From Tetragonia tetragonoides (lineage: Eukaryota; Streptophyta; Magnoliopsida; Caryophyllales; Aizoaceae): a DNA stretch of 64,000 nucleotides. The stretch's first letter is position 1; each line of letters starts with the position of its first letter. A program made the position numbers and the translations under genes. The notes below the pieces were generated by a model. The model saw nothing but the letters and a program-made list of their open reading frames with translations. It was not told the origin of the DNA and did not search any database. The stretch spans positions 47,534,807-47,598,806 of the forward strand of contig CM076139.1 in assembly GCA_038025085.1 (NCBI GenBank). Reading direction: 5' to 3'. Positions 50,101 to 61,200 of this stretch are shown here, piece by piece.

Positions 50101-52928
50101 CTTATCCTGCTCTGCTGTTTTTACCTTCATTGATGCAAATATTTTTATCAAAAAAAGAAGAACCATTTCATTTGACGCACTCACTTGGAACTTGATCCTT
50201 ATCCTGCTTTTAATGTTTTTGCCTCAAGTTTCTTATGGCTTCATTTTTTATTCTGTATCTGGGAGTCGGGAGTGGTGTGACAAGCAAAAAACAATCAAAG
50301 GAATTGCTTTTGACCTCCTGAAGTGCGAGATGAGAACTCCCCAACCCTTTGCATGTCTGATTGCTGTTTATTTGGTATGCTTAGGCAATGATACATAATG
50401 TTTTGGTTCTAGACTTGGAGCTTAAAAGTGGGATGAGGATTCCTGCTGGAGCGATGCTTGTTGCCCCTGTACAGCTGGTTCAGGTGGATGAATTAAACTG
50501 GGGAAGTGACGCTGGGAAGTTTAATCCTTACCACTTTCTGTCAAAGGCTGAAAACAAGTCTGAATTTGGAAGAAGCTCTAAGACTAAAGGTTTCCCTCCT
50601 TTCTTTTTTACAGATCTATTTTGTTTTGTCCTTTTCAGATGTTTTGCAGATGTGATGAAGTAATGTGTACTATATCTCATTTATATTGAGTAGAGGAACC
50701 GGAATTTTTTTAGAGACCAAAACGAGTTGCGGAAATCAGAATCCAGCAATTTTTAACCCATCTGATTATGTTGTTGTATAGACAAGGGAAAAGTCAGCTC
50801 CTGGTTTTGAGCAAAACATTGTGTCAAATAAGTTTCATATTGAGAGGAAAATAGGAACTTTATTACTCTAAACCAAAGCCTCAATTTGGATTTAGAGTTT
50901 TAGACCAAAGTTCTAAATTTGGAAATAGGAATGTTTGTTAGAATTTTGTTCTATAATTCGTCTTAAAGTAAAAATGAGCGATGCAAATTCTTGCAGTATT
51001 AGCTGCTTGCTTATCTTAGTATTTTTGTGATTATTTGGTTTAGGTGCTGCTGGAGTGCCTGAAGATTTGGAAGAGGGGCCGTACGTCCTAAGTGATCCAT
51101 ATAAGAATGCTGCATTTCTCCCCCTTGGTTCTGGTATACGTGCCTGTGTTGGCCAACAGTTTGCTGTTCTTGGAGTTGCATCTATATTTGCATCTCTGCT
51201 TGAACGCTATGAGGTTTGTTCTCTTTACTAACGATTTGTGGATTTTCTTAGCTAGAATTGTGACTTTGTGGAAGCTTTACTAATTCATATTCCTTTGTCC
51301 AATCTTTCAAAAACGTAGAGGGAGGTTTGGAAGAGGTAGGGATCATGTTGTGGCATGTAAGAGTAGATTAATTTCTATTATTGGAAAATAAGCTGTCTGA
51401 TGAACTATGACAGTGGTAGTAGCAGCAAGAAAGAAATTACCTAGAGTTAACCCCGAGGGTGTAGCTCAGTTGGTAAGACCTCTGAGATCTATTCCAGAGG
51501 TCCCAAGTTCGAGTCCCCTCAGGGCCACTGAAGGTTGTTCTGGTTGTTAACTTCAGGGCCCATGGGATTAGTCAAGATAAAAAAAAAAGATTGGATACCC
51601 ATGTTGTCTTAAAAAAAGAAATTACCTAGAGTTGCATTTGTGGAATAATGTTTAACAATCTTTTGGTTTCATTTTCTTTCCGTCCATTTTTTGTTTTCAC
51701 TGGGGTTGTAGATATTACCTTCTTAAGTCTGCTTTTAGATTTACTGAACACTCCTCAAGATCTGTTCTCTTGGTAATGGTAAATAAGGCCTTCTGATATA
51801 TTTTGTTGCTAGAAGTAAAACATAAATCTAAATTGTGGTGGAAACTTTCTGTATTCCCATTGTTCACGGAGAATTATGAATGTGTTTTCATCAGAAAATT
51901 TGTACTCCCATCTTGGCTGGATACAAAATGATAATGTCATCCCTTATAAACCCCAGTGTGCAAAATGTCCCTTTGGCTTCCTTGTACACATAGACCAGCG
52001 CTACTCTTTTATTGTGAAATTGCCATTTTGCATTGGCTATTACCATAAACTGCCATCTACTACCATTGTCATCTGTCAATGATGCACCGCTAGACTCCGG
52101 TCAAGTGATTGCCTGCTCGTATCTTATGGATGCTTCAAGTTGAAAGCTCTGACATGGATCGCTAAGTTCCTTCAGAAATTAGACAGTTTGTCTTAGTGTT
52201 AGGTGGTTTGTGTCTTCGGATTTGTCCAAACATTAAGGAAATAGAAGTGGGGAGGGGGCAAGAGAAGTGGTAATTACACAAATGCATCCATAGTTGGGAC
52301 TGGAGACTTAGTTCATTGGTGGAGTTGATGCTGTTTTGGCAGTCATTGCACAAGTGAATTGCAACAGCTATTGTATTTAGACAGCTCAAGTTCAAAGGTT
52401 CCTCTAATGTATTTAGACAGCTCAAGTTCAAAGGTTCCTTAAGTTCAGATGTGAAAGGGAAAGGCTGGTGATGCTCTATAACGTATATACACACGATACT
52501 CATTTGATCTGTGTGGAAAGGCATTTTTGGGAGTTGATGAGTCAATGTTGTTTGAAACCTCCCCTCATAGGCATATGTTCCTATCCAGCCTCTATAGCAA
52601 CGGGGGTTTTGGGTGGGGTGGGAGGCGGGGGATCAAAAGAAGGATTAGAGCAGTTTTCTTTGAGAAACCTGAACACTTTCTGATCCCATCTATTTGATGC
52701 TTTCTTGATAATTTATTTCCTCTGATCCTATAGTTATGTGCAAATTTTGAACGAGACTGCGACAGGTTTTTCAATTCATGAAATCCAGCTACTGACTTGT
52801 AAATTTTGCGGAAAGTGCAGATAAAACTTCAACCTGGAACTGATCTTGACCCTAAGCCGTTAATGATAAACTGTGTTCTTCAACTTGTTCCCAGCCCGAA
52901 GATAGTTTTTGTTCCACGGGATGCCTGA
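44124..52928 (+). CDS. Cytochrome P450 of an unusual family, with an apparent 1-bp frameshift in exon 3
   Basis: Seven exons fit: 44124-44433, 46555-46754, 47467-48104, 49364-49514, 50413-50589, 51044-51213, 52821-52928. All borders are GT-AG and in phase, except that exon 3 has 638 bases where 639 are needed. Frame is lost between about 47867 and 47900, so the product would stop after some 320 residues. Otherwise the family parts are there: N-terminal anchor (LNLLLWFSLFAVTALLI), proline hinge RIPGPPCP, K-helix YESAR (ExxR), and haem loop AFLPLGSGIRACVGQ. The I-helix reads FHGCLTTAAL, without the acidic residue of AGxDTT. From memory this resembles the single-copy CYP727 family, but I cannot confirm that. 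P450s oxidise small molecules at the ER membrane; the substrate is unknown. It is either a recent pseudogene or an assembly error. Confidence 0.8.
44523..44930 (+). mobile_element. Possible TRIM remnant in P450 intron 1
   Basis: TGGTATTAGAGCCCATGAC at 44678 resembles a primer-binding site and follows a short sequence ending TTTACA. ATGCGGGGGAG directly before TGTTAAAGAATAG (44798) resembles a polypurine tract and LTR start. The two presumed LTRs do not match each other, so the element is partial or composite. Confidence 0.45.
44982..45189. mobile_element. Stowaway-like MITE in P450 intron 1
   Basis: Flanked by TA (44980-44981 and 45190-45191). Terminal inverted repeats of about 31 bp begin CTCCCTCCGTCCCACACTAA and continue TGTTATCACTT. 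208 bp, non-coding. Confidence 0.85.
49084..49235 (-). mobile_element. tRNA-derived SINE in P450 intron 3
   Basis: Minus strand: GGGTAGCTCAGTTGGTAGGA (A box), AAGTTCGAGTCCT (B box), then the tail GTTAACTTCAGGGCCCATG and ATGTTATCT. Same family as 51449-51615; no clear target duplication was found. Confidence 0.75.
51449..51615 (+). mobile_element. tRNA-derived SINE with an 18-bp target duplication, in P450 intron 6
   Basis: AAGAAATTACCTAGAGTT flanks the element on both sides (51431-51448 and 51616-51633). The head has GTGTAGCTCAGTTGG and AAGTTCGAGTCCC, pol III A and B boxes, and the 3' end is TGTTGTCTTAAAAAA. It is not a functional tRNA: the tail and the duplication mark a retroposed SINE. 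Confidence 0.88.
52372..52440. repeat. 36-bp tandem duplication in P450 intron 6
   Basis: TGTATTTAGACAGCTCAAGT is repeated at 52372 and 52408, each followed by TCAAAGGTTCCT. Confidence 0.85.
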
Positions 52929-53146
52929 CAAATATGACAATACACGTGCACTGTTGTATTCTGTTGAAAATGTATACTAGTTTGTCGTCTGTTTCGTTTT
53001 GACAAAGAAAGGCATCAAGTTTTTCGAGGTTGAACCGGGAGACACCCTTACCTGCCCACTCAGCTGTGCAAGGAGAGACGTTACTTGAGTACATATTGGC
53101 AAGCTCTGTTTTTTCTCTCCTAGCATTTTTCAGTGGCCCAGAGTGC

Positions 53147-54411
53147 TGTTGAAGAATACAAACTTAAATTATCGATGTTATAATTAGTAAGCTCTAAATA
53201 GTAAATCATTTAGAGTCTTACAATATTGAATGGTTGTAATTTAAGATTAAAATGAACCACCATTTATTAGGAGTTAGAAATAGTATATAAGGAGAAGATT
53301 ATGTATATTGGAGACAACAATGAATTAAGAGAAGATAGCCTGTAGAGCTATTGTCGGTGAGCATAGCAATGCTCACCATTATTGTTTTCCCTCATTTTAT
53401 ATATTCACATATGTTTGATTAGTGAATATTATTATTGTTATTTAAATAAGGTTCCACTACACATCCGCTGTGCCGAAATTCTAACATGGTATTAGAGCCG
53501 ATGGTAGATCCTATTTCCTCCAATTCAACAACAAAAGAAATCATGTGCTTCCCTCACGAGAATAGATTGGTTAAGATACCAACTAGAAATCCAGGTTTGG
53601 GTAGTCATAGATGCTAACCCAAAGGAAATTGAGTGGCCAAAGCATAAGAGCCAACTCAAGACAAATAGGGTAAAAGAAAGAAACCCTATTAAGTCAAGAT
53701 GGGTAGAAACCCAAGAGAATCTCGGTATTACCGAGGCTATGACGCATCCGTAAGAAGAATCTCGGTATGACCGAGGCAGCCGCAGCTGTAAGAAGAAAGG
53801 TTGGGACAAGGAATCCCAATTTTGAAAAGTGAAGAGATCCAAGAGTAGGGTCAAGTATTGGGAAGAGTAAATCATGATACGAAGCTCACAGGATGTTCAA
53901 GGTGTAGTAGTCATCCTGGAGAGACGATAAGACATAGAGGATGCAATTATAGGAGGCTTTGGCTAGAAAAGATCATATGACCACGAACATCAGAAGAATG
54001 TCAAGTTATGTGGTCATCGAAGTTATTAGTGGACCAAAAGTGTGAATGGATAATTTAAGTTTGAGGGGGTGTGTTGGAGAATACAAACTTAAATTATCGA
54101 TGTTATAATTAGTAAGCTCTAAATAGTAAATCATTTAGAGTCTTACAATATTGAATGGTTGTAATTTAAGATTAAAATGAACCACTATTTCTTAGGAGTT
54201 AAAAATAGTATATAAGGAGAAGATTATGTATATTGGAGACAACAATGAATTAAGAGAAGATAGCCTGCAGAGCTATCGTCGGTGAGCATAGCAATGCTCA
54301 CCATCATTGTTCCCCCTCATTTTATATATTCACATATGTTTGATTAGTGAATATTATTATTGTTATTTAGATAAGGTTCCACTACACATCCGCTGTGCCG
54401 AAATTCTAACA
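53147..54411 (+). mobile_element. TRIM-type LTR retrotransposon downstream of the P450 gene
   Basis: Two 340-bp LTRs, 53147-53486 and 54072-54411, start TGTTG and end TTCTAACA, and the element is flanked by a perfect AGTGC duplication (53142-53146 and 54412-54416). TGGTATTAGAGCCG at 53487 is the primer-binding site (initiator-methionine tRNA type) and TTTGAGGGGGTG before 54072 the polypurine tract. The interior of 585 bp is non-coding. Each LTR carries a perfect hairpin GGTGAGCAT-AGCA-ATGCTCACC and a TATATAAGG box. The LTRs differ at roughly ten positions, so insertion is fairly recent. Confidence 0.93.
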
Positions 54412-54416
54412 AGTGC

Positions 54417-55334
54417 TGGTTCCGCACCGCAATTTTAGACAGGTTTTGAAGCACCCTGTGGCCTGTTACTGCAGTGAGCTATATGATTTTCCCCTCTCCC
54501 TTTGGCTTTGTAAAGCTAATATATCTTTGGTTCCTTTCTTATTTTCCCCCATAGGAACTCTTGTGTTGTACTAGTATCCTGATGTAAAATATCAATGTAA
54601 AATTTTGTTATAACTCTGAAAATAATTACTGTATAATATGATCTATTCCTTGTGGTTTCTCTTATATTATTGCCCACAATTCTTCCTTTTCCTCGATCTA
54701 CTTGCGTACCGAGGTTGTCAACCTTACTATCATGGCTTCCACGTCTAACAACCTTCAACAAACCGTTTGTGCTAATTTAAATCTGAGCGGCCTTCCTTGA
54801 ATCTAAACTCATCAGTATCACCGACCCAGTTGGAATTGGAAGAACGCGACCAGTTTAATAATCGTGTAACTTGCTAAAGATCCGTTACCTCGTTTGTCTT
54901 GCTTATTTTAAAATCAAAAGTTCTAACAATATATAGCGTACATTAGATATTCCGAATTGTGAAAATTCGCAATCGACGTAATAATACAGTGCATGTGCAT
55001 CTCTCTTTAATTATCCTAGTAATAAAGGACACCCTAATGAACATTTGACCCACGATGTATCTTGATTGAGTATTTTCTTAACTTGAACGTGGGCAAAAAG
55101 AGATTTAGACCCTAGAAACTGGTCTACCACTTTCTCCCCATCATTTGGAACATCTCACCAACCAAGAAATGAAAAACCCTTGTCAAATAGTTTTATCATT
55201 TTAGCACCAAAAAAAAAAAAGTTCTATCATTTTTCATTTTTATTCTCCCAAACCTTCAATATTTATTATATACACTACTACTATGTCATAACTTGCCTCT
55301 AGCAACTCTTTTTCCTTTCCTACAGATTCCCTCC
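54417..55334 (+). promoter_or_regulatory. Intergenic spacer and promoter of CYP98A
   Basis: No gene in the first part. TATTATATACAC near 55264-55275 is a plausible TATA box about 65 bp upstream of the first in-frame ATG. The preceding AT-rich sequence holds a poly(A) tract at 55208-55220. Confidence 0.45.
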
Positions 55335-57541
55335 ATGATCCCAAATTCCATGGATCCCTCCCACCAAATTTTTCTCTCTCTTCTCTTGCTATTTCTTGCA
55401 TATAAGCTCTACAAGAAGCTCACCGGTGTTAGGCTGCCACCCGGGCCACGACCATGGCCTATTGTCGGTAACCTCTACGACATAAAGCCAGTGAGGTTCC
55501 GGTGCTTCACGGAGTGGGCTAGGCGTTACGGACCTATTATCTCGGTTTGGTTTGGTTCCAGCTTGAATGTGATTGTTTCAAATTCAGAATTGGCTAGGGA
55601 AGTTCTTAAGGAGAATGATCAACAATTAGCAAATAGGCATAGAAGTAGGTCAGTTGCTAAGTTTAGCAAGGATGGTAAAGATCTTACATGGGCTGATTAT
55701 GGGCCTCATTATGTTAAGGTTAAAACAGTTTGTATGGTTGAGCTTTTCTCTCCTAAGAGACTTGAAGCTCTTAGGCCAATTAGAGAAGATGAGGCCAATG
55801 CTATGGTTGAGTCCATTTTCAAGGATTGCACAAATCCTGGTAAGTTGTCTATTTCTCTATTGTATATTACTCCCTCCGTCCGAGATGTATCTTTACACTT
55901 ACTATATCACGCTGTCTCACATTAATCTTTACATTGCCAATTTTGTTTACTAAAATTTCAACCCAGCTAAAATAGACAATTTTTCTTGTTTATTTAATAA
56001 ACACGAACAATTATTGTTTAAGGAAATTTACTAATGCATACATTTCTACATGCTAATGCCCTTTAGCATTTTTCCACTTGCTAGTTGCATCATCAATTAG
56101 GAATAAAACTGCATGTATACTAGTTTTTGCCCGCGCAATGCTCGGGTTACCGTCAATATTACAACTAGTTGTATAAGGGGAATAATAATACACAATTTAT
56201 AAGACAGAGGGAGTATTTATTATTGTTACACTTTGATACAGAAAACAAAGGCAAGAGCCTGCTAGTGAAGAAATACCTACAGGCAATGGCATTCAACAAC
56301 ATAACAAGGCTTGCCTTTGGGAAAAGGTTTGAGAACATAGGAGGTGTCACAGGTGAGCAAGGCTTAGAATTCAAGGCCATAGCAGAAGATTGGCTTGAAC
56401 TTGGCTCGTCTTTAACCAAGGCAGAGCACATTCAATTGCTTCATTGGATCTTCCCTTTAAAGGACGAGGCGTTTGCTAAGCTTCAGAAAAGGAGGGATAA
56501 GCTTACAAGGCAAATCATGGAGGAGCACACCGTTGCTCGCCAAAAGAGTGGTGGGATAGCCAAGGAGCATTTTGTTGATGCCTTGCTAACTCTTCAAGAG
56601 GAGTATGAGCTCAGTGATGACACTATCATTGCCCTCCTTTGGGTATGTCGATTGCCTAAACCGTGGGTCTATGCAACTGTGTGGACCCAATGAAACTATA
56701 CCGTAAACAAAATGAAACTATGACTTAAAAAATGGAACTTTTTAGTCATGATTACGTTTTTTGAGGTATACTTTCATTGGTTCCACACAACTACTGAACT
56801 ACCTATACCCCTCGGGTCAAGCCAATAATTTGTGGTTTGTTTTGTTATTTTTCTTATTTTGCCATCTAAAGCAATAAATATGCTAATTTTGTACAGGACA
56901 TGATTGTCGCTGGCATAGACACAACAGTTATTGCTATGGAATGGGCCTTGGCTGAGTTGATCAAGAACCCAAGAGTCCAAAAGAAGGCCCAAGATGAGCT
57001 AGATCGTGTTGTCGGGCCAAATCGGGTCATGACAGAATGGGATTTCTCAAACTTACCATACCTAAGATGCATAGCCAAAGAAGCATTGAGGCTTCACCCA
57101 CCAGCTCCCCTAATGCTCCCTCACCAAGCTAACACCCATGTTAAGATAGGGGGCTATGACATCCCTAAGGGTTCAAATGTGCATGTAAATGTTTGGGCCA
57201 TAGCCCGTGATTCGGCCCTTTGGAAAAGCCCATTAGAGTTCCGGCCTGAAAGGTTCATGGAAGAGGATGTGGACATGAAGGGCCATGATTTTAGGTTCTT
57301 ACCATTTGGGTCCGGTAGAAGGGTATGCCCTGGAGCTCAGTTGGGCATCAATTTGGTCACATCAATGTTGGGCCATCTACTTCACCATTTTGATTGGGCT
57401 CTACCAGATGGGTTGAAGCTCGAGGATATCGATATGGGTGAGACCTCGGGCTTGGTGGCCCATATGCAAACTCCGCTACGAGCCGTTGCTAGCCCAAGAT
57501 TGCCTGAGCATTTGTATACACGAGTTGTTGCACAGATGTAA
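55335..57541 (+). CDS. CYP98A: CYP98A p-coumaroyl ester 3'-hydroxylase (C3'H)
   Basis: Three exons, 55335-55839, 56242-56642 and 56897-57541, join in frame to 516 residues; an internal ATG at 55350 (MDPSHQIF) would give 511 and lies in a better context. An N-terminal membrane anchor precedes [20 protein letters not shown]. The core shows the I-helix AGIDTT (307-312), K-helix ExxR (E364-R367), PERF (419-422) and the haem loop [10 protein letters not shown] with Cys446. Similarity to known CYP98A is high along the whole length ([43 protein letters not shown]). The ER-bound enzyme 3-hydroxylates p-coumaroyl shikimate or quinate towards caffeoyl esters, feeding lignin and chlorogenic acid synthesis. 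The two-intron layout is typical. Intron 1 holds a Stowaway-like MITE. The gene is intact; its tail faces the formin-derived gene. Confidence 0.95.
55870..56213. mobile_element. Stowaway-like MITE in CYP98A intron 1
   Basis: TA-flanked (55868-55869, 56214-56215) with ends CTCCCTCCGTC and GACAGAGGGAG. A Helitron-like end (CTAG at 56120-56123, hairpin CCCGCGCAATGCTCGGG at 56130-56146, minus orientation) lies inside, so a second element may be nested. Confidence 0.65.
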
Positions 57542-58232
57542 TTTGGTTGTTTGTTGACAAATTTTATTTTTTGTATAATTGTTCTTAAGGATGTAAGCCA
57601 AGGAAAATAACTATTCAACTGAATAATATACCTCTAGAGTTAAAAGAGAAGTTTGGATTAGTAGTATAATACATCTTTATTGTGGTTCTTAAATCTGTTA
57701 GTGGATAGTGGTTTCTTGAACATAGTTATGAACTTACAATGTTGTCTTTCTAATTACAAGGGCTTTACAATTTTGTCATTCTAATTGTTGGGTATGAATC
57801 TTCAAAAAGTGATATCAAGAAATTTTTCGCCTTTCAAGAAATCTAGTTACATTGTTGTCTTTCTAATGACACAGCTTTACAAGTACATTCAAATTCTAAA
57901 AGGGGATAAATACCACAAGAATAATATACAAAATAGAACTAAAACATTGTAATGTTTGCTCCAAAACAGAGAAAAAAACTGAAAATATGAGTTATTGTAT
58001 GTTTAATGCAACAATGTAATGTGCATATATGAAATGTATTTCTTGGATCATTAAGTACATGATGAATCAAAAGTAACCAAAACATAATCAAATCCAATAT
58101 TATCTTATTGTATCTCTAGCTAAACTCATAGTAGGGTGAGATGGTTACATGAAATTATTCTCCATGCTCCCACCAATCTCATGTGCAGAATGAAATCCCT
58201 ATAAAAGAAAGAAATAATGAGCAATCTTTGCT
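57542..58232. other. Convergent 3' spacer between CYP98A and the formin-derived gene
   Basis: AT-rich, non-coding; holds both 3' UTRs. I looked for FH2-like sequence on the minus strand here because a formin would be expected to continue, and found none. Confidence 0.5.
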
Positions 58233-61200
58233 TTAAGGTCCTTCTGGTGCTGGTGCTTCTTTGGGAATCCATTTATAAGCAGGTGCTTTCGGCTTTGGTG
58301 GCTCAGTAGTGGCTGATTTCGTGCGAGGCACCCACTGTGAAATCACCCTTTGTTGTTTGATTGTCTTTGTTGTAATATCTTGCCATTTGTTTTTCTTTGG
58401 TTTTGGTGGTTTTGCTGAACTTGGAACTGATTTTGGTTGTATTTCTACCTTCACATCTTGTCTTTGGCTTCCATCGACGACCACAATGTTCTTCAATGCA
58501 CTAGTATTTGATTTTTGCTCAGAAGTTTGTTTGTGATCATGTACCTTCACATCTAGTATTTGTCTGTCATCCACCACTATAATGTTCTTCGGTGCAATGA
58601 CATCAGATTCTGCTTTTGAAGTTTGTTTCTCGTCATGTCCCTTCACATCTTGTAGAATGTTCTTTGATGTAACGAAATTAGATTTTGACTCTAAAGTGTG
58701 TTTGTGATCATGTCCTTTCACATCTACTTGGTTCTCATCAACCACCATAATGTTCTTCAATGCATAAATATCAGATTGTGCTTCTGAAGTTTGTTTGTGA
58801 TCACCTTCCTTTACACCTTGTATTTGGCTCCCATCAACTGCAATAATGTCATTCAATGCGACATCTGATTCTGCTTGTGGAGTTTGTTTGTGATCATGTA
58901 CCTTCTTATCTTGTTCTGCATTCTCATGAACTGTTACTGTGTTCTTTGCTGTTATTGCATCAAATCTTTCTTCTGAAGTATGTTCATGATCATGAACCTT
59001 TACATCTTGTATCTGGCTCTCATCAACCCCCATGATGATCTTTGATGTATAAACATCGGGTTCTGCTTCTAAAATTTGTGTGTGATCATGTCCCTTTACA
59101 TCTTGTATTTGGCTTCCACAGTCCACTATAATGTCCGTCGACGTAATGACATCAGATTCTGCTTCTGAAAGTTGTTTGTAATAATGCCCCTTCACATCTT
59201 GTATTTGGCTCCCATCAACCACCACAATGTTCTTCGATACATTAACATCGAATTCTGGTTTTGAATTTTGTTCTCGATCATGTTCAGTTACATCTTGTAT
59301 GTGGCTCACGACAACTGTAGTAATCTTCTTCGATGCATTATTGACATCGAATTTTGCTTCTGAAGCTTGTTTATGACGATCATATTCGTTTACTTCTCGT
59401 GTTTGGCTCTCACCAGCCTCTACAATGGCCTTTGATGCATGAACATCAAGTTCCACTATTGCTGTTTGTTTTTGATGTCCCGATTCAAGAAGTATCTCCT
59501 TCAAAGCACTAAGATTAGTCTCTTCGGTTGCCTCTAAATCCCACCGAGGAGCACCATTACGCAATGTGAAGTCTTTGCTTTTATCATCCAATACTCTCTC
59601 TTTTGCTATGAAAGAGTTAACGTTATCATTAAGGAGCTCTTCTTGAACTACAATGGTTTCAGAGTCTACCTTCCTTTCTTGGCTCTCTGACATAGGGACG
59701 AAGATCTCTTCAACCTCGTAAAATTCACTATCTGAATCGTGATCGTCTTCCCTAGATTCTACATCCATGGTAATGTTCTCGCTTTCTAGTTCCATGGTGA
59801 TGTTATATGGACTTTCATTGATGTCTCGAAAGAGAACCTGACACAAAATAACATTTTCTTGGTTCTTCAGATAATGAAAAGTACTAGAGTTGGTACAAAA
59901 TGTGTCTCAGGTTGAATTTGAGGTATTGAGTACACCAAGTCGTAGGTAATATAAGTACTAAAATATGTAATATAAGGTTAGCAACGAACTTACCTCTGCC
60001 TTGAAGTCTTTTGGGATCTTACACTTTGTGTTCCGAGGGACATCGATTTCATCAGAGTTGAGAGCTAAATATTTGACTGAGTGAATCCTGTGTGGAACAC
60101 AATTTTGAAAATAATTTTTTCTGACACTAGATCGTCGTATAAATGGATACACTCTAGGAACACATCCCCTTGGACTTGACAATGAATTCCTAGTTTCACA
60201 AATGTACATTCCTCCTGCAATTAAAAACCATAAGAACAATCAAAAACAATATGGACTGCTTCCTTTTCAGACAGGTTCTGAAGAATATTTCACAATATGA
60301 TGTTGCTTGAAAGATGATTCAACAAGAACAAGGTATCGGAACGAACACATTCAACACAATAAATTTGTCTTACAGGATAACCAAATGTGAATTCCTAGCA
60401 GTGGTTACAAGTGATTCAAAGTCGTTATGAGTAATGATTTCTTCAAATCCATGATCTAGCTTCTATACTATTTTTTGGTATTTCCAGCTATAAATGTCAA
60501 TAATCAACAATGAACACAATTTCCCCACTTACTACACTTCAGAATTGCATTAACAATGGTCTTTGTCATGACATAGAACTAACTAAACCCAGTGTACCTG
60601 AATTGTTAGCTGTTGGGTCAGAAAGACATGAGCTGAATCTTAACATAAAAATTGCTTCTTTGTGACCATTATTGAACAATCAAAGATCAAGTCCAAGTAA
60701 TTTCAGATTTATACCTTTGGGTATTGCCAAGCAGGTTCATCTGCCATTAAGGATGAAAACAAAAGCCGAGGACTTCTGTTCGCCTTTGCTGAAGAGTCCT
60801 GACCATACACACGAATAACAGGCCTGCAACCTTTACCACCATCAAACAAGGGAAGATTCCGAAGAATAAGGTAATCGACAACAAGAGGTGAATCCGATGG
60901 AGGCCAATCAGAAGCCAAATCTCTTCCAGTGATATACTTAAGATATCTCATTTGTGAGGCTTGAGGATTTATAGGTGATATAATAGAAGACAGTTCTTTA
61001 GGAGCCTGCTTATATACCATCTCCAGAGTCTTTTGTTCCCCATTGTATTGTTTCCTGTAAAGAAGCAGACCAGCTAACATGAATGCAAGCACAGGCCAAC
61101 CACCTGGCTCACAATGCATTAGGATCACATTCTTATGACCCTCTAATGATAACCAACTCTCGCTAGAGCGAAGGAAATAGTGTATCATCTCGAGTGGTAG

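Noticed and set aside
51449..51530. A functional tRNA gene
   Set aside because: A and B boxes are present but the acceptor stem is poor, a non-tRNA tail follows, and an 18-bp target duplication marks a SINE.
44124..57541. A biosynthetic gene cluster of two P450s with the dioxygenase and transporter
   Set aside because: CYP98A is a housekeeping phenylpropanoid gene, the other P450 belongs to a different family, and unrelated genes (MAP65, formin) lie between; nothing links their substrates.
58309..58536. Plus-strand frame inside formin exon 4
   Set aside because: It is the complement of the repeat-rich coding exon.
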